Assembly: GCF_900101855.1 (NCBI RefSeq)
Contig: NZ_FMVC01000007.1
Span: 18,345-82,344 of the forward strand
Direction: 5' to 3'
DNA length: 64,000 nt
Origin: Flavobacterium anhuiense
Lineage (GTDB): Bacteria; Bacteroidota; Bacteroidia; Flavobacteriales; Flavobacteriaceae
Below the pieces are notes generated by a model. It worked only from the letters and a program-made list of their open reading frames with translations, searched no databases and was not told the origin of the DNA. Positions 45,901 to 55,465 of the stretch are shown here, piece after piece. Position 1 is the first letter of the stretch. Every line of letters starts with the position of its first letter. A program made the position numbers and the translations under genes.

Positions 45901-46120
45901 TCGGTCTAGACTGGGGATCAGCAGACCAGTTAAATTTCCACATCCCATTTAGGGACTTAAGCATTGGATTATTTTTTTTCTTCTCGGCAAGAAAACCATA
46001 AGCATGGGGTTTTTCCTTATTGATACCATTAACCGCTGGATTCTCCCAGTCATTTACCAGCTGGGCATCTGCAATATTAACCGCAAGAAACACGGCAATG
46101 AGAAAGATTTTTTTTATCAT
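42983..46120 (-). CDS. LacZ-type GH2 beta-galactosidase with signal peptide
   Basis: 1045 aa from the ATG ending at 46120 (six residues inside the open frame; MIKKIFLIAVFLAV is the signal peptide). It has the five-domain LacZ architecture, with acid/base E479 in FWSLGNEGGKG, nucleophile E540 in IMREYAHVMGN and a C-terminal beta-galactosidase small-chain domain (YGRGPYENYPDRKTA). The export signal separates it from cytoplasmic LacZ. It is the third candidate galactose-removing enzyme in the PUL besides GH42 and the 810-aa GH2, and lies 58 bp after the fucosidase. Confidence 0.92.
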   Translation of the reverse strand: MIKKIFLIAVFLAVNIADAQLVNDWENPAVNGINKEKPHAYGFLAEKKKNNPMLKSLNGMWKFNWSADPQSRPIGFYAKDFSTDKWNAILVPGSWELQGFGTPIYTNVAYPFKKDIPRVSAEPDKDFTAYKERNPVGSYTTSFVVPDNWFNKQVFINFGGVQSAMYLWVNGHKVGFSENSMSPAEFDITPYIEKGENKLAVEVYKYCDGSYMEDQDIWRLGGIFRDVDLIARPKIFIGDYFVKAVPDKSFSKAEVAIDVRLDNRHKEHVSGLKVEAAISGYSKSGDYIEKQFQAKAFVSSSDKRTFAISGILENPKLWSAETPDLYKLVLELKNKKNEIVDRAECYFGVRSIEVRGDVFYINGKAVKLKGINRHEMHPRTGKYISRQLMVKDMELMKQANINMIRTSHYPDDPLFYELCDKYGFYVMDEANQESHAFGLGNKELGEDPLWKTSHIERAVSLVERDKNHACVIFWSLGNEGGKGENMKAMADTIRKLDKTRLVFSDTHREISDLYDDSYLHPEDFKKLGERITDKPVIMREYAHVMGNSGGNLQEYWDVIYADPSLCGAAIWEWDEHGLPKAKDGSPFKLTQHPDDYTLKDSEFWAYGGDFGDKPNDGNFVMRGLVSSDRKPYPHYYEVQKVYQPLVFQMQDEKKTSIKATNRFDFLPLQNFDIEYEYVCEGKSLQRGILNVGSVLPGASALIDLPHLQNEQKTCSEICLNIYVRLKDAALWAETGYCIAREQFVIKPYQWKNNVSGAKTVKVMETPAAIELKTDAMNFVFDKTNGDLTSWKIKDQELLVGPLEPYFWKTPNDNQKQSGYAKEFSKWKNAAADRVVKKVSVTRQDTLATVKFDVDFPRIGANYMLEYQLNGDGKLGTKAFYRPLNDTIGQIPKFGMRLRIPKNYNAVDWYGRGPYENYPDRKTASFLGAYHKDLKHFIVPYPAPQDNANRSDVRWFSLESPNGNSIKVTGLQPLNFRAWPYAEEDLENARHDYQLARRDFINLNIDLNIHGVGGNDSWGAKTMEKYTNSGSRPYEFGFTLEYIQKQ

Positions 46121-46178
46121 GTCAATGGGTTTGAACAATTTTGTATGTTCCTAATTATTAATAACTTTTGGCAGCGCC

Positions 46179-47831
46179 TTAATACTGTATCTTAAAAACT
46201 ACCGCTATAGCATTCGGTATAACTTTTGGTTTGGCAATTGCCAGCGAATCATTATTCTGTTTCCATGATATTTTTTCATTGCTTCCCAGCACTTTAATGC
46301 TTTTTATTTTTCTGTTTTCTTTTGCTTTGCCAAGAGATTTTACGATTATATCTTCTGAAGGCGCTCCCATAACCGAAACATAAAGCAGATTGCCTTTCTG
46401 GTTGAAACGAATGTCTTTCTCAGTTAAGCTGGCCTTACCTTCATTAAAGCCTGCATCTTTTATTGGATTGCTTGTCTCAGCAATCGGCCCTTCTCCAAAA
46501 ACTTTCCAAGGGCGGGTATCAAAAATACTTTCTTTGTTTACATCCATCCATTTGGCTATCTCTTCAAGAATTGCAATTTCTTTATCATCAATAGAACCAT
46601 CACCTCGCACTGGAATATTTAACAGCAAGTTTCCATTTTTACTGACAATATCAATAAGCATCTGAACAACCGTTTTGGCTGATTTATATCCGTTGTTGTC
46701 ATAAATTGCCCTGCTGTAATGCCAGTCGCCAATACAGGTGCAGGTCTGCCAAGCTTCGTTTTGAATCTGGTCGGGCACTCCTCTTTCCACATCCCAAACC
46801 ATGCATTTTTTCTGTTCTGGAGTCAGCACTTTTCCAAATAAAACTGCTTCCAGCTTGTTATCATGGGCCGCCATGTTGGTATTGTAGTAATGGGCCGCTA
46901 TTTTCAGGCCTGCATCGCTTACCGGATAAAGCGGAAGTCCCGTATCATCAAAATAAAGAAGTTCTGGTTTATAGGTATTGATTAAATCCATAGTGCGGTT
47001 ATAAAAGTTTTCGCAATATTCTACAGAAGGAATAGAAGCTCCATTATCCCAGTTCCATTGCCCCCACAAAGAGGTTATGCTTTGCTCGCTTCCAGCGCTT
47101 AGCGGATGGTTTTGCGCATATAAAGCCTGAGGATCTAACCCTTCCCACCAAGTGCCAATTCCGTCTTTCTTGGTAAGTTTTCCATCGTAAGGAATTCCAG
47201 CATAAGGCCCTTTTTTGTCTGAACGCTGCGAAGTTTCAAACCAAGTCCAAGCATGAGCCGCATGAACGCTTAATCCAAATGGCAATCCCTGTTTTTTAGC
47301 CGCCGCAGCCCAGCCTGAAATAATATCTTTTTTAGGACCGACTTTTGTAGAATTCCACGCTTGGTATTTGCTGTTCCATAAATCCAAATTATCATGATGG
47401 TTGGCCATAGCAAAAAAATACTGTGCTCCAACTCGTTTATAAAGCGCTACAATTTTTTCGGGATCCCAGTTTTCAGCCTTCCAATCTTTAATAACCTCCT
47501 TAAACCCTGCTTTGGATGGGTGTCCATAATGCTCTACATGCCACTTGTACTGCGCTCCGCCTTCATCATACATAAATCGGCCATACCAATCTCCCTGCTC
47601 CGGCTGGCATTGCGGTCCCCAATGTGCCCAAATTCCAAACTTAGCATTACGAAACCATTCGGGAGTTTTATACTGTTGGAGAGATTCCCAAGTTGGTTTA
47701 AATTTTCCCGAAGCGACTTTTTCAGTGTTTTCTGTAACCGGTGATTGGTATTTTTGCTGTGCCTGTAAAAAACTGGCGCATAGGATACATAAAGCTGTAA
47801 ATAATTGGTTTCTTTTATTCTTTTTATACAT
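46179..47831 (-). CDS. GH29 alpha-L-fucosidase
   Basis: 550 aa, signal peptide (SFLQAQQ). The N-terminal barrel opens with the typical WFRNAKFGIWAHWGPQC. The HHDNLDLW region binds fucose, and the nucleophile is D295 in LLYFDDTG. A C-terminal beta-sandwich follows. It is the only fucosidase seen (no GH95), so it probably removes the terminal fucose of fucogalacto-xyloglucan and exposes galactose for the GH2 enzymes encoded next. The mutarotase remnant at 11937 fits the same fucose pathway. Confidence 0.92.
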   Translation of the reverse strand: MYKKNKRNQLFTALCILCASFLQAQQKYQSPVTENTEKVASGKFKPTWESLQQYKTPEWFRNAKFGIWAHWGPQCQPEQGDWYGRFMYDEGGAQYKWHVEHYGHPSKAGFKEVIKDWKAENWDPEKIVALYKRVGAQYFFAMANHHDNLDLWNSKYQAWNSTKVGPKKDIISGWAAAAKKQGLPFGLSVHAAHAWTWFETSQRSDKKGPYAGIPYDGKLTKKDGIGTWWEGLDPQALYAQNHPLSAGSEQSITSLWGQWNWDNGASIPSVEYCENFYNRTMDLINTYKPELLYFDDTGLPLYPVSDAGLKIAAHYYNTNMAAHDNKLEAVLFGKVLTPEQKKCMVWDVERGVPDQIQNEAWQTCTCIGDWHYSRAIYDNNGYKSAKTVVQMLIDIVSKNGNLLLNIPVRGDGSIDDKEIAILEEIAKWMDVNKESIFDTRPWKVFGEGPIAETSNPIKDAGFNEGKASLTEKDIRFNQKGNLLYVSVMGAPSEDIIVKSLGKAKENRKIKSIKVLGSNEKISWKQNNDSLAIAKPKVIPNAIAVVFKIQY

Positions 47832-47964
47832 TTTGATTTTTATTTTTTGTTAGCCCTGAACTAACGTGTTTTTAAATTTTTCTTTTCGGCTTTTATTGCA
47901 AAAGATTATTGGCTTTCTAATTTACGGCAGATTCTGCTGATACAGGTACATAATCTCTATATGA

Positions 47965-47999
47965 AAGTCCTAACAGAGATTATTCTACTGTTAGGACTT
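47965..47999 (-). terminator. Hairpin between GH74 and GH29
   Basis: A perfect 12-bp inverted repeat AAGTCCTAACAG (47965-47976)/CTGTTAGGACTT (47988-47999) with an 11-nt loop, 14 bp past the GH74 stop. On the minus strand only TTTC follows, so it may be a leaky terminator that sets lower expression of the downstream periplasmic enzymes. Confidence 0.7.
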
Positions 48000-48012
48000 C
48001 TGTCAATTTAAT

Positions 48013-50853
48013 TTATCTGGCTTTTTTAATCATTTTAAATGATTGGAGAAGATTGCCTCCAGTTCCTTCCACTTTTACAATATAGAATCCCGACTGAAGC
48101 GTATTTCCCATTGACAGCTGGCTTTGGTCTTTGACTTGGGCAGACTCAACATTTTTTCCGTTAATATCAAAAATTCGCACGTTTATTGGTTCCTTATAAT
48201 CATTTATTTCAATTTTAAAGCTGCTTGTAAATGGATTTGGAGAACAGATTACAGTAATTTTTTGATCTTGCAGGTTTTCTGCATTAGCACTTAACCTCAA
48301 AGTTGCGCTCGATACCGCAGTAAGAGACCATTGCTGGTTATTGCTTGAGCTGAGACTCCACTGGCTTAAATCGGCTCCGTTAGTTGCATTTCCTAAACCA
48401 TCCAAGTACAATCCGGTCGCTTTATTTTTAAACTTTAAATAGCCCGAACCAGCGTCTTCCTGTATCCATTTCTGCGCTTCACTTCCGCTGTAGTTCCATT
48501 GTCCTGCGATTGATGGATTTGCTGTTCTACTCATTCCGTCTATATACAATCCAGTAGCTCTGTTTTTAATCATAACTTCGCTGCCGTTATACTCTAAAGA
48601 CCATTGCTGAGCACTGCTTCCGCTGTAGTTCCATTGTCCTGCGTTACTTCCATTTGTGGTTCTGCTCATTCCGTCTATCAGCATTCCGGTGCTTCTATTG
48701 GAAATGGTATAATAAGATGCGGTTTCAGCAAGATCGTCACCATAAACAAGTCCTCTTCCAACAGTACTCATATATACGCGTCCGTAAATATTCATGTCTC
48801 CCATTACGAAGTTTCCATTTCCAGTACCTCCATATTCATGCGCATCATCGTTAACGCGAGTCCAATTGCTGCCTTGGTCTACTGAACGGAAAACTCCCGT
48901 AACTCCGCTTACAGTACCCCAGATGTAAATAGTTGGATAAGAAGCGCCAGCCTTCGCTTTACCGATTCCTACTGCTGAAGCATTGCTTACAGCTGTTGAA
49001 GGTGTGGTAAAACTAGTTCCTCCATCAACTGACCTTATTAGTCCTCCAGAATTCTTGGCAATCCATAAGTGCCCAGCATACCCAGGAACTGTTCTAATCA
49101 GGCTAGATCCCCAAGCTCCAACATTAGAAACCGTATTGAAAGAAGCTCCTCCATCTGTACTTGCTTTTAAATCTCCGTTACTTCCGTTGTAAGCATAAAA
49201 CTTGTTGTTCGTAACAGCATCAGATACCGGAATTGTATTGAAATTAATTCCTGTTACAGTCGTCCAGCTAGCTCCATTATTGGTAGAACGGTACATAGCA
49301 CTGGAAGATTCTGGAACATGTAGAATAGTTGCACCGTCATACGAAAGTGCAACCGTTCCGCGTGATCCTGCTAAGTTTGCGGTTGTCTTTGTCCAATCAG
49401 TTCCTTGATTGTTGGAATAGTACATATATTCTCCAAGTCTTACAATTTTATTGGTATTTCCTGATGCATAGGCCAATCCAGATGTGGTTCCCATTGCAGG
49501 CTTATATTGCGGCGCATATACCGAAACATCAGTATGTTTAAATCCATCATAATCTCCAATGACACTCATTAAAGGTCCGCCTGGAATGCTTATTAAACCT
49601 AGTGGAACGCTCTCTTCAAGGCCAATAGCATCAAACTTCCATGAGGTTTTTGATGCATTAAGATCATCACAGGTAAAAATGCCGTTTCCAGATATTACAC
49701 TGGCCTTATTGGTATTAAACGGATTAAACTTGATATCGCCAGTCCAGTGAATGGATGCTGAAGATCCTGAAATCCAAGTACAGCCATTGTCTAAGACATT
49801 GATTCCTGAATTTCCAACCAGATCTCTCCATGATGAACCGCCATCTGTACTTAAAAAGAAACGGTCTGCATAAATTATACTGCCCTGTGCATTAGTGTAC
49901 TGCGCCATATAAGTATTCATCGAGGAGGCAATCAGACGCTGCGAATTGGAAGGGTCAACATCGATTCCGCCAAAAGGCCCCGAAAAGCCTGATGGCGTAA
50001 TATTGGTTAGAGCCCCTGCACTGGAAAGCTTCCAAATCTGTCCTGAAGAAGGGTTCCAAGGCCCTTCCTTATCAGCATAAGTGATTAATAAAGCCCTGTT
50101 GGAATCTAGCACTGCTCGCTGTGGCATATAATTTACTGTGGCTCCCGAAACGGCATTCCAAGTATTTCCAGCATCTGTACTTTTATAAAGATTGGAAGCT
50201 CCAGTTCTGGAAACGCCAGCATAAATAGTCTGGGTGATGCCTCCAGAAACCGATGCAGAATCAAAAATTACAAAACAGATTCCGTTATCATTTGCTGTTG
50301 TTGTCACCGGAAATGACGATACCTTAGTCCAAGTCGAACCGCCATTGGTGCTTTTAAACAATCCATCGCGTCTGCTTCCGCAGAAAAGCACATTGGAATT
50401 GTTGGGATCTACAGCCAATCGCTCGCCATTAGATCTTCCCATACCGTTTCCATGCGCCTTAAATTGTGAGGTAACTATAGTTTCAGTAAAATTAGCGCCT
50501 CTGTCGGTTGATTTTAAAATGGCTGTTTTCTGACCATTAAAATAATCGGTTCCCACCAGCATATATACCACATTATTATTCTGAGGATCGATAGCCAGCG
50601 ATTCCACTCCCTGATACCCCAACTGGTCTACACTGGTCCAGTCCAACAAAGGTATCCATCTGCTGCTGGATGAATCCCATCGATAGGCTCCCCCCACATC
50701 TGTGCGGGCGTATTTTAAATTGGCATCTGTTTTACTTGGAATAATGCCGGTAACAAAACCTGCTCCTCCAATCTGAACATTTTTCCAAACGCTCTGGGCT
50801 TGGGAAGCAAAAACTGATAAAATCATTGCATATAATAAGTAAGCTTTTTTCAT
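48013..50853 (-). CDS. GH74 endo-xyloglucanase with ricin-type domain and T9SS signal
   Basis: 946 aa, signal peptide (VFASQAQ). Two seven-blade propellers with BNR-type repeats; the expected catalytic Asp residues are D52 in YARTDVGGAYRW and the GDYDGFKH block (D434/D436). At about 715-855 three RICIN-like beta-trefoil repeats (GLYIDGMSRTAN, QWNYSGS) form a probable carbohydrate-binding domain. The last 75 residues (SPNPFTSSFKIEI to SFKMIKKAR) are a type-A T9SS sorting domain, so the enzyme is secreted or surface-anchored. GH74 is essentially xyloglucan-specific, which makes this gene the best substrate marker in the window. Confidence 0.95.
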   Translation of the reverse strand: MKKAYLLYAMILSVFASQAQSVWKNVQIGGAGFVTGIIPSKTDANLKYARTDVGGAYRWDSSSSRWIPLLDWTSVDQLGYQGVESLAIDPQNNNVVYMLVGTDYFNGQKTAILKSTDRGANFTETIVTSQFKAHGNGMGRSNGERLAVDPNNSNVLFCGSRRDGLFKSTNGGSTWTKVSSFPVTTTANDNGICFVIFDSASVSGGITQTIYAGVSRTGASNLYKSTDAGNTWNAVSGATVNYMPQRAVLDSNRALLITYADKEGPWNPSSGQIWKLSSAGALTNITPSGFSGPFGGIDVDPSNSQRLIASSMNTYMAQYTNAQGSIIYADRFFLSTDGGSSWRDLVGNSGINVLDNGCTWISGSSASIHWTGDIKFNPFNTNKASVISGNGIFTCDDLNASKTSWKFDAIGLEESVPLGLISIPGGPLMSVIGDYDGFKHTDVSVYAPQYKPAMGTTSGLAYASGNTNKIVRLGEYMYYSNNQGTDWTKTTANLAGSRGTVALSYDGATILHVPESSSAMYRSTNNGASWTTVTGINFNTIPVSDAVTNNKFYAYNGSNGDLKASTDGGASFNTVSNVGAWGSSLIRTVPGYAGHLWIAKNSGGLIRSVDGGTSFTTPSTAVSNASAVGIGKAKAGASYPTIYIWGTVSGVTGVFRSVDQGSNWTRVNDDAHEYGGTGNGNFVMGDMNIYGRVYMSTVGRGLVYGDDLAETASYYTISNRSTGMLIDGMSRTTNGSNAGQWNYSGSSAQQWSLEYNGSEVMIKNRATGLYIDGMSRTANPSIAGQWNYSGSEAQKWIQEDAGSGYLKFKNKATGLYLDGLGNATNGADLSQWSLSSSNNQQWSLTAVSSATLRLSANAENLQDQKITVICSPNPFTSSFKIEINDYKEPINVRIFDINGKNVESAQVKDQSQLSMGNTLQSGFYIVKVEGTGGNLLQSFKMIKKAR

Positions 50854-51073
50854 CTTGATTTGTTTTTAAAAGTTTAAAATATTATCATCCTTACAATCTA
50901 TTCTCACCCGAACCAATGCTTTTAATTCTTAGCGTTTTAGTACTGATAAGAACTGCCGCACGAGAAATGCGTCATTATACTGCATAATGTAAAAGCAAAA
51001 AATTCCTTTTTTCCAGAAATGGCCAATAAATGCCTAATCCTAAAAAACTTTGAAAGAGGGCTATCTTAAAATT

Positions 51074-52528
51074 TTAGTTAGCCCCTGCTTTAATAGCATC
51101 TATCGTGCGTTGATCTTTTACATTAAAATTACTCCTGTCTACAGCTGCTCCTATATCCCACCAAAAAGGTTTAATGCCACGCGCTAATGCTTCTTTGGTT
51201 GTAAAGCTTATCCAATAGTCCAGCGAGGCGTTATGCATAGCCAAATCTTTGGGAAGATAAGCAGGATCGCTGCGTCTGTAAGCGCCATATTCCCCCATTA
51301 TAACCGGTATCCCTTTATCAATAAATTTAGTTTTCATCTTGTTGTAATCAGCAATTATCTCGTCCTCTTCTCCGTATGTAGCATTACGCTCAGGTTCAAT
51401 GGTCGAATGATGGCCTTTACCCCAGTAGTAAATCAATTTACCCCAGCTCTCATCTTTATTACCGATACAAAACTGTGATGGCGTGTAGTTATGCACCTCA
51501 ACCATGAGGCGATTTGGCACCTCATCTGTAGGAAGCGTGTTCATCAGATCAAATGTCAATCCAGAATTTGTTTGAGGGCCTTGAACAATGAGAACGCGGT
51601 GACTGTTTCTTCCGCCTGTAGAGCGAACAGCTTTAACAAACGTTTGGTGGTATGATGCTAATACTGCCATCTCCTCTGCATTCTTAGCATCAGGTTCGTT
51701 AGCGCTGGCGAACATCAGGTGCTCGTCAAAATCACGCATTGCGGTAGCGATTTGTTCCCATAATGCTTTTTGTTTAGCATTTACAGCCTCCTGCTTTGCT
51801 TTAGTAATGTTTTTTTCCAGCCATCCACCGTCCCAGTGAATATTAAGCATAACATATATATCGTTACTCACACAATACCCTACGACCTCTTTTACCCTTT
51901 TGATCCAATTCTGATCAATATGTGCGGTAGCTTCGTTGTCAAGATGAAAATTCCAGGCACAGGGTATGCGAATAGCGGAGAAACCTAATTGCTTTACAGC
52001 TTTTACATATTCCTCTGTGATCACTGGACTACCCCAACCTGTTTCACCACCCGGTGCTTCGAATGTATTCCCAATGTTCCATCCCAGTTTAAATTTGGCA
52101 GCCAATTCAACCGCTGTGCTCATCCCTGCAGCATCAGCTGGCTTTGGAGATAAATTATAACTTGGATACAAATTGCCAGTTTGTGTAACTGTTATGCGTC
52201 TTGCCTGTCCGTTATCTGCTGTAACAGTCAGCACAGCCGAACGGCTGACTCCGCTGTTATTCGCAGAGGCAGTGAATGTGGTCTTATCCGTCCCTTGAAC
52301 CCCGCTTAATTTGCTCAACTGCAGCCAAGACGAGGCTGAATTTGTTATGGCCCATTTACTGTTTGCTTCAATTGCAATTGGTTCAGATGTGCCTCCCTCA
52401 GGCATAAAAGAAACCGATTCTGCCGAAACTGTCAAATACGGCTCTTCATCTGGATTTTTTGAACAGCTAAATGAAGATGCGCTGATCATAAAGAGCAGCA
52501 GCATCTGATATAAGAATTTCTGTTTCAT
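51074..52528 (-). CDS. BACON-GH5 endo-xyloglucanase, surface lipoprotein
   Basis: 484 aa. Lipobox SSFSC (C22), then one BACON domain (about 30-117), then a GH5 barrel starting with FKLGWNIGNTFEAPG, with acid/base E278 in FASANEPD and nucleophile E413 in PVIMGEYGAY. BACON plus GH5_4 is the layout of BoGH5A, the key surface xyloglucanase of the Bacteroides ovatus xyloglucan locus. It lies directly behind the glycan-binding protein (83 bp), as expected for the surface enzyme of a SusCD system. The subfamily is inferred from context. Confidence 0.93.
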   Translation of the reverse strand: MKQKFLYQMLLLFMISASSFSCSKNPDEEPYLTVSAESVSFMPEGGTSEPIAIEANSKWAITNSASSWLQLSKLSGVQGTDKTTFTASANNSGVSRSAVLTVTADNGQARRITVTQTGNLYPSYNLSPKPADAAGMSTAVELAAKFKLGWNIGNTFEAPGGETGWGSPVITEEYVKAVKQLGFSAIRIPCAWNFHLDNEATAHIDQNWIKRVKEVVGYCVSNDIYVMLNIHWDGGWLEKNITKAKQEAVNAKQKALWEQIATAMRDFDEHLMFASANEPDAKNAEEMAVLASYHQTFVKAVRSTGGRNSHRVLIVQGPQTNSGLTFDLMNTLPTDEVPNRLMVEVHNYTPSQFCIGNKDESWGKLIYYWGKGHHSTIEPERNATYGEEDEIIADYNKMKTKFIDKGIPVIMGEYGAYRRSDPAYLPKDLAMHNASLDYWISFTTKEALARGIKPFWWDIGAAVDRSNFNVKDQRTIDAIKAGAN

Positions 52529-52611
52529 TCAAATTGTTTTAAAGTTTATGATCTGAACTGCAGAAATTATCTCTGTAACTGAATTTCCACAGTTTAGAAT
52601 CTTTTGTTTTA

Positions 52612-53865
52612 CTAATTCGTGCTAGCTTTATCAAGGATCTTTACTACCCTGATATTATCAACTGCTGCTCGGAAATCTCCAGGCGCCGGAGTGGAGGCAT
52701 CGTTAATAATAAAAAAGTTGATGCCGCCTGTACCAGAACTGCCAACCAATTGGGTTAAGCTTGCTGCTGAATCGCCTGTTCCTTCTTTATTGTCCTTTTT
52801 AGTGCGGAACTCTGTTAAAGGAATCGTTACAGTAGTCCATTTACCTTCTGTAGTAACACCTTTGCCTCCAGTAGTTTTCCAAGGTTCGTATCTCGCCAAA
52901 TAGGTCCAATTATAATCTTTTACAATAAAAATTGAACTGCCTTTCCAATTTCCTGCAACATTAATTTCGAATTTTAACGCAAACTGACTAAGGTCTAATG
53001 CTAAATCATTAGGCTGAATCCAATGCTGGGCCTGCTCAATGTTAATGCATCTTCCGTTTTCCCACCAAGAGCCATTTCCTGCACTCAACGCGCCTGGATT
53101 TAAAATAGGATATACGCCTCTACTGTTTGGAAAATCTGGATCATTGTCGCTGGTTGAAGTTCCCCAAGACATGCTGCCTATAGTATCGAAATTGCAAATC
53201 ATGCCTGTACTGAGATCATTCACATTAAATAATGTCGCAATTTCACCTGATGCTGTAGTAATTTTTAAAGGCCCGCTACTTGCAGCATCTGGCATTACAA
53301 AACTGACTGAAGTTCCGTCATCTGAACCTGTAAATTCCTGCACGGACACGCCAGCAAAAATCAGCTCGCGGATCTGAAACAAATTTGTTCCATATACAAC
53401 CACCTCTTCTCCCGGCAGCGCATTTTCATTTGAAATACGGTCTAGCGCTGGTGGTCCCGCCACTATATCAATATCAAAAACCACTTTTCCTTTTGGCGTA
53501 ACAAGCTCAATGGTGTTTAAATCATTTTCCGCAACTGATGGAAATGGAATCACTGCCGGCACTTGTACCACTGCGTAGTTATCGGCAAACAACCCCCCGT
53601 TAAAATCGACCGCAATACCGTTGAAGGCAATCTTTACCGCATCTTTTAAATGAGATCCTTTTAAGACAACCCACTGTCCCGGAACCAGTTTATTCACCAA
53701 TGTGTCATTGGGAGCTGCAGCATAATTGCGCACCTCCGTGATAACCGGTCCAGAACCCGAATCTTCATCATTATTGCAGGACGCCAACAAGGCTGCAAAA
53801 AACATCATGCCTGCAAAAAGCAAGCGATTAAAACTATTATCTAATATTTTTATCATAACTGTCAT
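52612..53865 (-). CDS. Surface glycan-binding protein, SGBP-B type (IPT/TIG domains)
   Basis: 417 aa lipoprotein (lipobox LLASC, C30; Met4 is an alternative start). Two IPT/TIG Ig-like domains (about 40-125 and 130-210) form a stalk. The C-terminal half (about 215-417, with GSWWENGRCINIEQAQHW and FIVKDYNWTYLARY) resembles the xyloglucan-binding domain of BoSGBP-B, and its aromatic residues suit glucan binding. Its ATG overlaps the SusD stop (TAATG), so production is coupled. It holds polysaccharide at the cell surface for the GH5 enzyme and SusCD. Confidence 0.9.
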   Translation of the reverse strand: MTVMIKILDNSFNRLLFAGMMFFAALLASCNNDEDSGSGPVITEVRNYAAAPNDTLVNKLVPGQWVVLKGSHLKDAVKIAFNGIAVDFNGGLFADNYAVVQVPAVIPFPSVAENDLNTIELVTPKGKVVFDIDIVAGPPALDRISNENALPGEEVVVYGTNLFQIRELIFAGVSVQEFTGSDDGTSVSFVMPDAASSGPLKITTASGEIATLFNVNDLSTGMICNFDTIGSMSWGTSTSDNDPDFPNSRGVYPILNPGALSAGNGSWWENGRCINIEQAQHWIQPNDLALDLSQFALKFEINVAGNWKGSSIFIVKDYNWTYLARYEPWKTTGGKGVTTEGKWTTVTIPLTEFRTKKDNKEGTGDSAASLTQLVGSSGTGGINFFIINDASTPAPGDFRAAVDNIRVVKILDKASTN

Positions 53866-55463
53866 TATTTATAGTATGGAACTGACGGTTCATTTAACTT
53901 AGGGTTCACCACAACTTCTGTTGTCGGAAGCTGCAGGGTAAAAGTAGCAGAGGTTGCAGGCGATATCGTTCCAATAGGATCGTTTGGCGTTGCAGTTTTC
54001 GAATCCTTATCATAATCAAACAGTACTCTCTGCTGGCTGCTTAAAAGTTGCACTGCTTTTTGGGGATTATAATACGAGAGTCTTACCAAATCATACCAAT
54101 ATTGTCCCTCGCAGGCAAATTCTACTCGTCTTTCGTTAAGAATAATATCTTCATTAATCGAGGTAAGAGGATCCACACCTGCGCGTGTTCTCACTTTATT
54201 AAAATATAGCAGCGCATCAGCATCACTTGTTGAAACATCATTCCCAAGCACCGCTTCTGCATACACCAGATATACATCTGCAAGTCTCAAAAGGGCATTA
54301 TGCTCAATAGATCCTAAGTACGACATCGCAGGTGAATTATTGTCGGCTTCATTCCCAATGATATGCTTTTTCATTCCAGGAGAGGTTGCCGTATAACCGC
54401 CTCCCGCAGCATTAAGCTCAGGATAATGATCTCCTGGAAGCATAAAACTTGCTTTTCTGCGGACAGAATCCTGCTCTGTATAAGCTAAATACAGATCATA
54501 GCTCACGCCTGGAGATCCCCATGCTCCTCCTTTTTGAGGATTAATGTCATTGCTTGGCGAGTAAGTAAGTAAATGGTTGCCGTGCATCCATTCTGTAGTA
54601 GCAGACCATTGCAGTGCAAAAAGCGATTCCTGATTGTCGTTAAACTTGGTTTTAAAAAGATCTGCATAACTAGGAAGCAGAGTTAATCCGCTATTTGCGA
54701 TAACATCTTTGGCATACTTTTTAGCCTGATTCAAATATTCTTGATTGCGGCTTCCTCCAGTCTGGCCTACACCTGCTCTAGTCAGGTAGACCTTGCTTAA
54801 CATTCCTTTAGCTGACCATGATGTAACTCGGCCTGGCTGATCGGTTTTAGGCAGGTTTTCTGCTGCAAAAGTTAGATCTTCGATTACAAATCTATACACA
54901 TCCTCTATTTTGTTTTTATTGACTAGAGGGGATTTTATCAGTTTGGTATTATCTTCTATAATTGGCACTTCACCCCAAAGCATGGCCAAATGGTAATAAG
55001 CCATTGCACGTATGAATCTTGCTTCGGCTATCGCCGCATTTTTATCTGTGGCCGATACTGATAAAGGTGTTTTCTCATTAATAGCGTTAATAGTCGTATT
55101 GCAATGTGCCACTATAATGTAAAGTGCTGCCCAGCCCGTTGTTAAACGTCCGTTGGATCCTGAAAGAGTAAAAGTATTAAGCTGTACCAGATCTGAACCC
55201 TGATATTGAAGAATAAGATTCCCACTCAATATGTCTCCTAAAGGCAGGTATGCCGTATTATTCCATTGTGCCCAGATTTTGCCGCCGTATAATGCCGCTG
55301 TGGCTAAACGAAGCTCTTCTTTGGTCTGGTAAAAATTTTCTGTGCTTATCTCTGATTGCGATGGACGATCAAGAAAATCGTCTTGGCACCCAACAAGCAC
55401 TGCTGAAGCCAGCAGGCTTAGAATGATATTTTTATAAATAGCCTTCATAATGTTCTGTTTCAT
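53865..55463 (-). CDS. SusD/RagB-family outer-membrane lipoprotein
   Basis: 532 aa. Lipoprotein signal with Cys26 (AVLVGCQDD); an internal Met6 start is equally plausible. TPR-rich SusD fold: ALYGGKIWAQWNNTAYLPLG near the N-terminus, FIRAMAYYHLAMLWGEVPI in the middle, and the C-terminal NKVRTRAGVDPL and ERRVEFACEGQYWYDLVR. It caps the SusC barrel and captures oligosaccharides. Only 2 bp separate it from SusC, and it overlaps the SGBP start. Confidence 0.97.
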   Translation of the reverse strand: MKQNIMKAIYKNIILSLLASAVLVGCQDDFLDRPSQSEISTENFYQTKEELRLATAALYGGKIWAQWNNTAYLPLGDILSGNLILQYQGSDLVQLNTFTLSGSNGRLTTGWAALYIIVAHCNTTINAINEKTPLSVSATDKNAAIAEARFIRAMAYYHLAMLWGEVPIIEDNTKLIKSPLVNKNKIEDVYRFVIEDLTFAAENLPKTDQPGRVTSWSAKGMLSKVYLTRAGVGQTGGSRNQEYLNQAKKYAKDVIANSGLTLLPSYADLFKTKFNDNQESLFALQWSATTEWMHGNHLLTYSPSNDINPQKGGAWGSPGVSYDLYLAYTEQDSVRRKASFMLPGDHYPELNAAGGGYTATSPGMKKHIIGNEADNNSPAMSYLGSIEHNALLRLADVYLVYAEAVLGNDVSTSDADALLYFNKVRTRAGVDPLTSINEDIILNERRVEFACEGQYWYDLVRLSYYNPQKAVQLLSSQQRVLFDYDKDSKTATPNDPIGTISPATSATFTLQLPTTEVVVNPKLNEPSVPYYK

Positions 55464-55465
55464 TT

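Noticed and set aside
48400..48690. DNA repeats within the GH74 gene as a separate repeat element
   Set aside because: They encode the three ricin-type protein repeats in frame, so they are explained by the domain structure.
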